Shown in pieces: positions 34,654 through 45,943 of a DNA stretch of 64,000 nt. The stretch lies in the NCBI RefSeq assembly GCF_051020985.1, contig NC_134999.1, positions 28,925,160 to 28,989,159 of the forward strand, given 5' to 3'. This DNA is from Nomia melanderi (taxonomy: Eukaryota; Arthropoda; Insecta; Hymenoptera; Halictidae). Each line of letters opens with the position of its first letter. Within the stretch, counting starts at the first letter, position 1. Position numbers and translations under genes: made by a program. The notes beneath the pieces are model-generated. The model made no database searches, had not been told where the DNA came from, and was given only the letters and a program-made list of their open reading frames with translations.

Positions 34654-35345
34654 TCAAGCTTGAAGACTGCAGAATTTTTCGGCTGTAAACTTCGCAGGTG
34701 ACTCTCATTCTTCTTCAATATGAAGAATATGTTTATATTTGGCCAAACGTTCTAAACGGCAAGGTGCGCTAGTTTTTATTTGACCAGTTGAAAATCCAAT
34801 TACTAGATCGGCAATGAATGTATCTTCTGTTTCTCCGGAACGGTGAGACACCCTGGTGCCCCATCCAACACTCTTCGCAAGTTTATGAGTATTAATAGAT
34901 TCAGCAACAGTACCTATTTGGTTGACCTTCAACAGGAGGCAGTTGCAAGCTTTCTTTTCGATAGCTGTTTTAATTCTGCAATGTATAATTTATTACGAAC
35001 ATATTTGGCATAAAAACCTATACTATTTTCAAGAAATTTCAGCATTAAAAAGGAATTTAGCCTTTTAATTTATCATTATAATTTTTATATGCAATTGAAA
35101 ATTTACCTTTCTGGATTTGTCACAGCAGGATTGTCACTAGCAACCTGAATAGGAATAAATAATGTCATAGAAGTCCATCAATCCCAATCATCTTGATTAA
35201 ATGGATCTTCAATCGAAACAATTGGGAATTCTTTAAGGTCTGTGGATCTATACACATGCTGGAGTTAGATTTTCCATTCTTGTGGAATTCAGACACAGCA
35301 AAATCCATGCCAATCACAATTTTTCCTTCATACTCTGCAACGTTC
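34654..35345 (-). pseudogene. Enolase 3'-end pseudogene, unit 2
   Basis: Nearly identical to the copy at 28558 in the last exon (34654-34975), including the same premature stop at 34705; its frame starts MKVNQIGTV, closer to the intact gene. The penultimate-exon counterpart (35107-35345) has a different internal deletion from unit 1, keeping CTTGTGGAATTCAG that unit 1 lost. The intron is retained and exons 1-4 are missing. Confidence 0.85.
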
Positions 35346-35374
35346 TTGAATGCAGTTTACTTGGACAACACTAT

Positions 35375-35755
35375 CTGGTTCTTTCATTGCATAATTTTAT
35401 CCCCATTTTGAGTTTCGTAGATATCTGTAAGTTTTCATTTCTATTAGTATGGCTGCAATTATTTTCTTACATTTAATACTATTAAAACAAAATTGGTAAA
35501 TTTACTTTACATATAAAGAAGAGTCTGTTTCACGTCAGGAACAGGTAAATAAGTCCTCGAAAATTATCATAATTTTCAAAAAACAGTTTTTTAAAAACAG
35601 TCTACTTAGACATTGTTGAGCATTTCTCCATTGTATAGTTTTAGTATTTACCTCTCATTTTGAGTTTTGGAGATACCTGTAAAGATTTTCATTTCTATTA
35701 GTATGGCTGCAATTGTTTTCTTAAATTTAATATTATTAAAACAAAATTGTTCTAC
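35375..35755. repeat. ~250-bp satellite-like repeat, unit 3
   Basis: One and a half monomers, nearly the same as 29200-29570. It directly follows enolase pseudogene 2, as in the unit 1/unit 2 junction. Confidence 0.8.
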
Positions 35756-37123
35756 TTACTTTTATATGTAAACAGTACACTTTTAGTTTATGTAGTATTT
35801 ATTATAATTTAATGTAATTAAAATATGAGTGCCATTTAAGTGTAGCAATAAGTTTTGCATTACATTATTAAACATATGTCATACATTAAGCATAACAAAA
35901 AGTTACATACACATAAAAAGGCACAATTAGCTCATAACCAAGCATTACCCATGGTGAAAAAGAATTACAGAAACTTGATGAGGACACAGACAGAAATATA
36001 TTAACTTCACCCAATAGATAAACTGAACATCCATGCTGCTGATATACTGGATATTTGTAGCATCACTTAACAGAAACAAAACAAAGTCTCGTGCAAGAAG
36101 AAAAGTTCCATTGATATGGAATAACAATTAAAAAGTATTACAAGATGATTTCACTGCTTTGGAGATGATAATAAGAAGCACTCTTGTTAAATTATATATT
36201 TAAGAAAGATTGTGCTAAGTATCTCAATAATTTTTATTGCTATCCTTGAGAAAATTATTTTCTTATGAAAATTATCCACATTTAATAAAGTGATGGAAAG
36301 AGGGAGAAATATTTAAATGCGACTGAACATCACAGAAGAAAATATCAAAATATTATTTATATCTACTAAATATGGTTCAATGATATACAATGTTTTTGAA
36401 CATGTTGGAAAGGTGATGAAATGATTGGTGAATTGTAAAATGCAAGCTCTTTTTTTAGCTTATAATTGTTCATGTTGGTAAGAAACACAGATGAAGAATA
36501 TTAAGAATTAATAAAAAGAGATATTAGAAAAATTATTACCAAGTCATTACCAAATAGATTGACAGTAATTACCATATTTCCATATCATTCCATATAAACA
36601 ATTAAACCACCATTAAAATATTTCAACAAAAAATATTGAGTTGATCAAAATAACACAACACGTTCAAAATTATTAACAAAATATGAATCATATTATAAAT
36701 AACAAAAATAGCACAACATATAAGAGAAACCAATAAAATAGACAAAACAATAATCAAATACGACAGTTATAGATTACCACCATATATGTGTATTACCTAT
36801 TAAATTCCTTTAAGTGAACATAAACAAAAAAATATGAAAATTACTTTCCAAGTCATTATTTAAAGAACTACAAACACTAAAGAAAGCAACAAAAGATGAA
36901 ATTACAATTAAGAACATAAATTTTTAAAAATATCAAATGGGTTGAAGAATTATTTGTAAAATGATACTTTATTGAAACCCACCATGGATAGCTTATGTTT
37001 GAAAATACAAATTCAGAATACAATGACAAAGCCAGTGATGACTTCTTCAGAAGATTCATACTACAGATACAATAGTTAAAAATCAATATTAAAGTTAAAT
37101 AGAACTGTTTACACTATCTCTTT
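35756..37123. other. Non-coding flank of transposase copy 3
   Basis: Colinear with 20371-21780 (shared TATACTGGATAT, ATATGTGTATTACC and GAAACCCACCATGGATA blocks). No exon recognised. Confidence 0.5.
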
Positions 37124-38458
37124 CTAGAAATCATCTGAACTGCTGCTATCATCATCATTTTCTGAATCTGAATGAGTTAATACTACATTTTCCATGGCTA
37201 CTTCTAATAAATTATCTTTATCTATATATTCCTTTTCAATTTGTTCAGAATGTTTGCAGAATTCTGCCCAATCACTTGCTGTTACACTATCTATTGCTTC
37301 TGGCAATAAAGACTGTAATTCATCTAATGTTAACGTTGAAAAAATATTGTTTTCGCTGATTGCTCGTTTTATCTTTACCCAGGCTTGTTCAATTGGATTT
37401 AATTCGCGCATATTAGGCGGTAATCGTAAAATGGAATGTCCATACGATTTTAATATTTCGTCTACCTTGTATGTTTTTTTTGCTGGTTTATGTCGAGCTA
37501 TTAATTCCGCTAGTTCATACTTCTTCATCTTTTCTTTATGTGGAAGATTATTCTGTTCAAGCCAACTTAGCATGTCAGTTTTTTTTGCGTATTTGTTAGG
37601 TGCTTTATTCATCTCAACAGAATGATACGGCGCACTATCCATTACCACCACCGTATTCGGTGGAATATTTGGCACTAATAATTCTACAACCCAGCTTTCA
37701 AAATTCACAGCATCCATTTGCCCATAGTAATCGCTAGTGGCACTATCAGTTTTAAAAATTAATCCTGCATTGGGGACAAATCCGTTTTGTCCTCCGGCAT
37801 GCACGATTATTACCCGTTCCGATGAACTAGTATTTTTCGATACCCCGAATTCTTCTTCACTCTGCCAATACTTCCCAAAATTCAGAGTATTGTTTACCCA
37901 TATTTCGTCAATATAAATAATATTCCTATTTTCCATCCTATGAGATTGTACTGCTTTTAAATAATTACCCCTCCAGGCCACTATCCTTGGTTTCTCAATT
38001 AATATCCTTTTCCAAGTGTTATATTTTTTCCATTCATATCCCATGCTTTTCAATAATTTACGTAAAATGACAACATCCCACGGGAAATTCATTTGTTCAC
38101 GGATTTCTTTCAGTAATTTCGGGCCACATGTCACAACTCTTCCCCGCTTATAAATCTTATAAATGGTATCTCTTATTAACATTTTATCTTTTTCAGTACA
38201 GTGGAACTCAGGTTCAGCATCTTTTAATCGTTTCTTTCCGGGTGATGAAACAACTCCTTCTGAATTAGATGTTTCATTCTTGATTCTACAAATTGTGCGT
38301 ACAGATAATCCAGTATACTCTGCTACTCGAATATTTGGACTATGTAATGGGTGTAACAAATCACCCTTTAATGTTTCCTCTTCGCATTTCTGTTTTACCC
38401 TTTTCACTATGGTTCGTGCTTGGCTATGAATCTTTTGCCCTTGTCTTGATGTTTCCAT
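37124..38458 (-). CDS. DD82E (Sailor-type) transposase, copy 3
   Basis: Third paralogue, 444 aa, no stop. IDEIW, VVVMDSAPYHS and LNPIEQAWVKIK carry the DDE residues. The residue after the second D is Ser instead of the Asn usual in this group, which may or may not affect activity. Helix-turn-helix region: VAEYTGLSVRTICRIK. The spacing from second D to E is again 82. N- and C-terminal tails differ from copy 1 while the core from KEIREQMNFPWD through the first D region is almost identical. The acidic tail ends SSSDDF. Confidence 0.9.
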   Translation of the reverse strand: METSRQGQKIHSQARTIVKRVKQKCEEETLKGDLLHPLHSPNIRVAEYTGLSVRTICRIKNETSNSEGVVSSPGKKRLKDAEPEFHCTEKDKMLIRDTIYKIYKRGRVVTCGPKLLKEIREQMNFPWDVVILRKLLKSMGYEWKKYNTWKRILIEKPRIVAWRGNYLKAVQSHRMENRNIIYIDEIWVNNTLNFGKYWQSEEEFGVSKNTSSSERVIIVHAGGQNGFVPNAGLIFKTDSATSDYYGQMDAVNFESWVVELLVPNIPPNTVVVMDSAPYHSVEMNKAPNKYAKKTDMLSWLEQNNLPHKEKMKKYELAELIARHKPAKKTYKVDEILKSYGHSILRLPPNMRELNPIEQAWVKIKRAISENNIFSTLTLDELQSLLPEAIDSVTASDWAEFCKHSEQIEKEYIDKDNLLEVAMENVVLTHSDSENDDDSSSSDDF

Positions 38459-40282
38459 TTTCTACAATTATATACAAAATAAAGTACAGTGCACTTTAAG
38501 TATATGTAAATATAAATATGCAAATAAAAGTAAACTAGGTACACATTTATTACTACACATACACACACGCACTCATAACAACAAAACTATAGCACGAATG
38601 TGCACTTTTATATTTTAAGGTTTGCGGTGTACTCGATCCGTTTACTCCAACTGTTTCTTCACAAATGTCACTTCTTTGGCCATCCTTAGCATTCTCCAGT
38701 TCAGGAGTGCGGCGTACTTCACACCAGCTAAAAAATACACAGGGCAAGGGGAATCACCACACGCTCCACCCAGTTCTTCTAAGAAACATAGTCGAACCAC
38801 CATATCCCAGAGATTTTATAAACATAAGACGCCGCTACCGTGATGAAACGAATTCCGACGCCAATGTTCGCTGTATCTTACTTCATAGTATTCGGTTTTG
38901 TGTCCGTGCTTTGTCATTGCCGCGTGGCCAATAACGATCGCCCCATCAAAGCCCGAGCGGACCCAAACGTCGTAAGTGGAAAAATCCCCTTGCCTCTGTC
39001 ACTTTTTAACTTGTTAGTAGTGTGCCAACAATCTTGAGAAGGAAAATATGTAAACAATATCTACGCCGTTCCTGGCAGCACCAGTCTGGCTTGAAGGAGA
39101 CAGTTCGATGAAATTCGAATACGGCGATCCTAAATGTTTTCATTCACATATGCACACGAACTTTTAGAAAATAACAATCATGTGTAATAAACGCTATGTG
39201 CGCTGTTTGCACCCTGAGCTTGTGTAGTGTATTTTTGTTTCAAGTTATTGTTAAACGAAATGAAACAAATTTCAGCCGTATATTGAAATCTAACTATTCG
39301 TATATTGAAATCGTGATGCTTGTATAACTGAATTTTGTATAGTAACATGATTCCGATACACGAATATTTATGTTTATTAATAATGAAGCAGTATAATGTT
39401 CAATAGGAAGTGTTAGCATATTTTATTGTTAAACCTAACTCAAATCTAATGGAAATCAAAAATCAACGAAATTTTTAAAATATTTTTATGAATATTTCGA
39501 AAACTAAAATAGTAATACAAACATGAAATAAAATTTTTATTGCACGAAGTTTACTGAATTATTCCCCCGAGAAAAAATGTTATTTTGGCATTTCAACAAA
39601 CATTGTTTATGTCAATTAGGCCTGGAACTCACAAAGTTTTCTTATATATATACATATATATATATGAGTACATTTTCTTTTCTCCTTCATACTTATGTAA
39701 TATGTAATATCATTTATTGATGATATATGTAAGCTATGATTTCAAGTTAACCCATTATAAATATACAAATATTAAATATTATAAATTACAAATTTAAGTA
39801 AAGTTCGTCATCATTTTATTCAGATGTATACTAAAAATACCTTACATTTATTTCAATAAAAATATCTGATTAGAATTATATTTCATATATGCATAATAAA
39901 AATTCATTTCCAGGATACTCCGCGAATATTGAAGATCTACTACTATGTACATTGTATTACGAGTCGTCTCCGAATTATTTTGATGCGGAAGGAGTGGAAT
40001 GAACGGACGTTTCCTCTTGCCCCTCAACACTTTTATCTTGTCGATAGTTAGCCAATACGTGAGAGACCTACATTCATAACTTACGTGAAACTTGATGTAA
40101 AGTGTTACCGAAGCGACGAACTTGCAACTATGGTTATGGTTGTTTACAGATACTGATGCATTGTGATGAGATCAAAAGAAGTCACTCGATCAGTGCAGGG
40201 GCAAGAGGGGTCTTAAGGGAGGACTGCCAGTCCCCACATCTGCTGTTCCGAGAAGTCGGCCATTTAGGTGGTTCTGACGTCA
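38459..40282. repeat. Unit 3 spacer with the shared inverted-repeat element and empty sites
   Basis: Holds at about 38698-39035 the counterpart of 23385-23722. It shows the unoccupied TA sites at 39131-39132 (matching the insertion at 23825), near 39954 (matching 32727) and near 40283 (matching 25087). A (TA)n-like run lies near 39644-39665. No gene. Confidence 0.6.
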
Positions 40283-40840
40283 TACAATACACGTAGTATT
40301 ATCCCCGATTTCATGAGGGACCTATGTGGGTACATCATCGTAGGTCTTACGACTGTTTCTGCACATATAAAACGTATTTAATTTTATTTGTAGGAAATAT
40401 TATGATAGAAACTATGACGCAAAAGTATACTCTACTATGCAGTTTTAACGCGCAAGGTAATTTTTGTTTCAACTCTTGCAACTGTTCCTCCAGGAAATGC
40501 CTCTGCGTTTACCAACTTCTCTCAATCGGCCGAGCCCGTAATCCTTGGGATAAACTATATCGACGCCATTCTTGAAGTGTTGATAGCCTCAACCGAAAAT
40601 CCTTGACTCGAAGGGAACGGTTTGTTGAAATTTGAAATAAAATGATTTCATTCAAGGCTCATCTCGTGAACAACGCGGAGGACGTTGATCCTTTTCATAC
40701 TTATACCGAGTAAGTCGCAATATTGGCACAATATTGGTTTCTAATTATTCTATCCACTGTAATAATATCATATTAATTTTATAAATATCTTGTGTTTGTT
40801 GTTGAATATATAATTAATATTTTTTCATTTAAGTAACCGC
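40283..40840. other. Non-coding spacer of unit 3
   Basis: Close counterpart of 25606-26323, with a few small deletions. No gene recognised. Confidence 0.45.
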
Positions 40841-41075
40841 GTTCCGCGGGACCGTAAAACGCTTTGAACATCGGTTTTCCAGAATGCTAGTCATTGCGCT
40901 TGTTTCTTTCTACGTTTTAGAGAAAAATTTTCTCTCTTGTCCTTGAAGAGTAAGCGAAATTTTCGGAGGCCAATTTCTTGGTGTGTCCACCACGCAGATT
41001 TTCTTCAGTACGTTGACGCCTACCATCACCTTCCTGGCTTCTACCACTTTTTTTAGTTTATCGTAGTGTTGTTCA
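40841..41075 (-). pseudogene. Unidentified coding-like fragment, unit 3 copy
   Basis: Counterpart of 26324-26560. The frame reads VGVNVLKKICVVDTP, then RNWPPKISLTLQGQ, and is broken by a stop after KFFSKT. The upstream frame includes HYDKLKKVVEARK. Family not recognised; probably a decayed exon. Confidence 0.3.
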
Positions 41076-43812
41076 ATCCTACGACCTTGTTACCCATTAT
41101 TTGGTATTTGTTAACTATTGTCAGTGTCTTTTTATTTGTTCTTCGTTGCTGTCAATGAACTGTTACTAGCGAAACCACAGTCTCATCCCCATGCAAAATT
41201 ATTATTAAAGGTAAAAATTATTATACATGTTTTTATTTGTGCGTACTGAAGGCGCTGTATAATGTATGAAATTATTATACATGTTATATAGCAAAATGTA
41301 AAAATAGAATCATTTAAATCTGTTGTATATTGAACCCGTTATAAGTATTTTAGTAAAACACTATTAACTTTCTTTTAAATACAAAGACTAGTCCGCATTA
41401 GGTAAATGTGTACATGCAGTCGATCAGCTGATTGAGTGTTAAAAGTAAAAGAGCTGAGAGTACGCCAATGTTTCGAGGTTCGTCGTTATGTTGTATTCTC
41501 TTTCTTGCTCTCGGCACATCTCATTCACTCTCGACAATAAATAGTACGCCCAGAATCGGCTGTCCGTGCGAGGAAAGCCGTGCCTCTTCTATTCTGGCCA
41601 CTCAGACCTTCATTCTTCCCAAAGGACTTCTTGTAATCTCTATGCAATATGTAGAATTCAATGTAATGATAGCAAAAAGTGTTCACTATTATTTTACATA
41701 CTGCAATATTGCTAAAAATATCATTTTTTTACCGTTGTTTATTAAAATTTTGACAGTATTTGATGAGTACTATCTATTTTAAAAGTTATTGATGTTTCTT
41801 TTATCACCCCGTATCAAATTGACAGAAAAGAAGACAAAAATGTATATTTCAAAAGAACGAGCATTTGAAACATATGATAGCTTAAACTTTGAGCTTCGGT
41901 AACGGAAAGTTCATATTGACATATGAAAAAAGAAATATTTTCTTATATTTTATTAATAAATGTAATATTATCTAAAATGTCCATACTAACACCGATAAGA
42001 CACTATATTTCTAATATTAATAATTATTTTTTCAGGTTAAAATTAGATTGGTATTTGTATTCATGTCTCGCCTCACTGCAAATTTTTTTGTACATCACGT
42101 ATTGGTCAGCTTGTTGAATAATCGACTAAGATTTTACACTCACATTCTGCGTGTTTATATGTTAGCAACGATCACTTAGCCCATCAGGTGCAATTATCTA
42201 TTCTTTTTCTAATTTTTTGTTTTGCCATGTTCATATCAAATAGTATCAAGACATAGGTTAGTGCATTAATGTGTTAACAGCCTCATCATTTTTCTTAAAT
42301 AATTTCAGCTTCTTTATTCGTAATTTTTTAAGAGATTCACTTCCCTATCCTACAAGAAACCGGTATTTCGTTCGGTGTGACTAGTCGAACCAACACGTAT
42401 TTAAATTTCTTTATATTCATATTGTCTTGTATTGGACAATTATCTTTAAAACTATTGATTGCATAATCGATCTTTACGCTTTACGATTCATATCGTTTAA
42501 TAATTAATTTTCGTATGTATATATTTCATTTAAATCGAAAAAGTAGCGGTCTTTTGCAGAAATTATGCATTAACAATGAATATTTATGAATATACTTTTT
42601 GTTTACAAATATATATCCGATGGAAATTCTAGACAAATAATATTTGCCAACGTTTGAACGTTGTAGTGTTTAGATTAATAAAACTTAAAACGTCGTCTTT
42701 CTCTATCATTTTAGTAAAGACACTGAAATCTGATTAGTAGTTTTATGTTATTCTTTCATAATCATAATTTTAAACGTAAAAAAATTATAGCAAGATAATT
42801 CGGTCAAAAATGTCCTTGATTCAAAGATTTTACTGCAGCCATAATATTTATACCTTTATAATAATAATATTCTGCAGTAACTATTATAGCCAAAGTTTCT
42901 TTACAATTTCTGATAAAATACGTAGTAATTAAGAAGTAGAAGATATCAATTTTTTTAAATAAACGTAAATCTAAGATGTAATAACTCCAAAACTTAATAG
43001 AAATAGCTATTGAAATTATGAAACAGAAAACGAAATACTACTTTACTTATCGTAATTATAAATTCTATGATAGAAATTATCTGCAATAGATTACTATGAA
43101 CACATGGTTGTTTATACTTTATTCATACGTTTGAGTTTACAGATGTACTCGTGACAACAGGATTTATACTGCTCTTTTAAAGTTTTATGAAAATAACAAT
43201 TAACTTTGTTTGTAATGACACTTATTATTTGGATACTTTTACCACATGCCTCATTATGAATGACATTCATACATGTAACAATTAACAATAATCATAAATT
43301 TTATTCATGATCTATTTGTGCTTCTAAGTTCGCAGATACCAGGCCTATCTATTCTTTTATTCGTTTAAACAATGGACCTGACTTAATTCCACAAAGTTGT
43401 TCATTATGGTCCAAACATTGAAAATACTGAAGAAAAAAATCGTGTAAAATATATGTTTTTACAATATTTATACATCTTGATAATTGATATTTATTAAAAG
43501 CACTGGTAAATTGCCTCCACTAAACTTTTTAATTATAATAATATTAGCAAAAAATAATTATGAATCCAATAAGTTTATTTGAGTTTTTAACGATGTAACT
43601 TATACAAGTTTCTGATATTTTTAACAATGAGTCATCATGTCTGAGCCTACTATTATAATATCTGTAATTTGACACACTATGATTATAATAAAATCATTTG
43701 ACTCTATTTCATTCACAAATTTCCGATGGTGATTGAAGTATAGGTTTCATTGTGTATTACGATAAATGTAACTAGAACCTCATTATATCATTGATAAAAA
43801 GGGTAGAATGTT
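41076..43812. other. Unit 3 spacer and enolase 3' flank
   Basis: 41420-41880 matches 26900-27330. 42845-43812 is the region downstream of the intact enolase gene, likely containing its 3'UTR, and is colinear with 27690-28557 and 33790-34653. The stretch 41900-42840 has no counterpart that I saw. No other gene. Confidence 0.5.
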
Positions 43813-45943
43813 TTAAGCCTGAGGATTACGGAATTTTTCGCCTGCAAACTTAGCAGCTGACCCCAATTCTTCTTCAATACGAAGAATCTGATTATATTTG
43901 GCCAAACGTTCTGAACGGCAAGGTGCACCAGTTTTGATTTGACCAGTCGAAAGTCCAACTACTAGATCGGCAATGAATGTGTCTTCTGTTTCTCCAGAAC
44001 GATGAGACACCATGGTGCCCCATCCAGCACTCTTCGCAAGTTTATGAGCGTTAATAGATTCTGTAACGGTACCTATTTGGTTGACCTTCAACAGGAGGCA
44101 GTTGCAAGCTTTCTTTTCGATAGCTGTTTTAATTCTGCAATGTACATATACAATAGTTTTAATTATATCCATATCATGATAAAAAATACTTTGAAATAAT
44201 TTACTACGAAAATATTTGGCATAAAAAATTATACAACTTACAAAAAACTTCAGAATTAAAAAGGTTTTAACCTATTTAATTTTTTGCTTCATCATTATAA
44301 TTTTTATATACAATTGAAAATTTACCTTTCAGGATTTGTTACAGTAAGATCGTCACCAACAATCTGAATAGGAGTAGATGATGTCATAGAAGTCCAAGAA
44401 TCCCAATCATCTTGATCAAATGGATCTTCAATCGAAACAATTGGGAATTCTTTAACAAAATCTAAATATAAATTCTTTAAGGCCGTTGGTTCCAAATATG
44501 TGCTGGGATCAGACTTTTCATTCTTGAAATCTAAATCGTACTTTCCGTTCTTGTGGAATTCAGATGCAGCAACATCCATACCAATCTTAATTTTACCTTC
44601 ATACCCAGCAACCTAATTATATGATATGTATATTATATTAATTGTCATTAATATTTATTGATATTGCATTAACAGTGGTTTAGTACCAGCAATTCAAATA
44701 ATTTTATTAAAAAGAAAAAGATGTGAAAATACTTACTTTGATAGCATCAATAATTAAATTCAGAGCTTCTTTATTTTCCAAAATGTTAGGTGCAAAACCA
44801 CCTTCATCACCAACTGCAGTAGCATCAAGTCCAAACTTCTTTTTAATACCAGCTTTAAGGTGGTGGTAAACTTCACTACCCATTTTCATTGCTTCTGTGA
44901 AGTTAGCTGCTCCTGTAGGCAGAATCATGAATTCTTGCATTGCTAATTTATTTCCTGCATGTGAACCACCATTAATAACATTGAAAGCTGGAACTGGTAG
45001 AATAATGTTGGGATTTCCAGCTAATTCTGCAATATATCTGAAAGAATATGAAAAATAAATATGGCAAACAAGAATGATTTGAATGATATATATAGTAATT
45101 TTTATGGATTTTTGCTTAATTGAATGAAAATTGTAAATTTTAATGCTAAATGTTAAGTATTAATTATATTTACTCACTTGTACAATGGGATTCCTTTCTT
45201 AGCAGCTCCTGCTTTACATACTGCCAATGAAACACCCAAAAGAGCATTTGCACCAAGCTTCGATTTGTTTGGTGTACCATCAAGTTTTAATAGGAAATTA
45301 TCAATGTCCGTTTGTTGGGTAACTTCCAAATTTGCCTGTATAGTAAATATAATATTGCTATTTATCAATTATAGATTTCTATTTATTATTTCTCTGATTT
45401 TTAATTATTTTTTGTTTATGGTTGAAGTTGTATCTTATATCTATGATTAAATTTAAATTAATTTCATGGTAAGTTCTGAAATCTACCTTCAATAATTCAG
45501 GTGTGATGACACTATTGATGTTATCTACAGCTTTAAAAACAGATTTTCCATGATACTTTGATTTATCGTTATCTCGAAGTTCTAACGCTTCGTGTACACC
45601 AGTTGATGCACCTGAAGGAACTGCTGCTCTGAACAGACCCATGTCTGTTACAAGATCAACCTACGAAAAAGGCATTATGTTCAAGAAGAATTAGAAAACT
45701 GTATTTCATTTTGTTATCAATATAAAAATATCATACATTATAAAATATAAATTCATGCATATTTATAATAGTAATTAATACATCTTAAAAGGTCTTGCAT
45801 TAAAATAGACGTTTGCTTCAACATAGAGATACTAATCAACATATAATTACATTAAATTATTATATTTTACATAATCTCACCTCTACGGTTGGGTTACCAC
45901 GGGAATCATAGATCTGTCTTGCTTTAATACTTTGAATCGGCAT
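43813..45943 (-). CDS. Eno: Enolase (2-phosphoglycerate dehydratase), 6 coding exons
   Basis: Cytosolic glycolytic enzyme converting 2-phosphoglycerate to phosphoenolpyruvate with two Mg ions, as a dimer. Exons in transcript order: 45943-45881, 45660-45487, 45335-45178, 45037-44737, 44612-44326, 44134-43813; 1305 nt, 434 aa, the normal length. Start MPIQSIKARQIYDSRGNP is canonical. Seen motifs: SGASTG loop, GGSHAGNKLAMQEFM, GDEGGFAP with the general-acid Glu, metal ligands in IGMDVAASEF, SIEDPF and VGDDL, catalytic Lys in LLLKVNQIGT, signature SHRSGETEDTF, and second Lys in IKTGAPCRSERLAKYNQ. All splice sites are GT-AG and the frame closes exactly. Truncated copies of its last two exons lie at 28558 and 34654. 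It is the only complete copy in the window. A non-coding 5' exon near 45944-46100 is likely. Confidence 0.97.

Noticed and set aside
28558..35345. Enolase fragments as processed (retro)pseudogenes
   Set aside because: Both retain the intron between the last two exons and the 3' flanking DNA, so they are segmental DNA duplicates.
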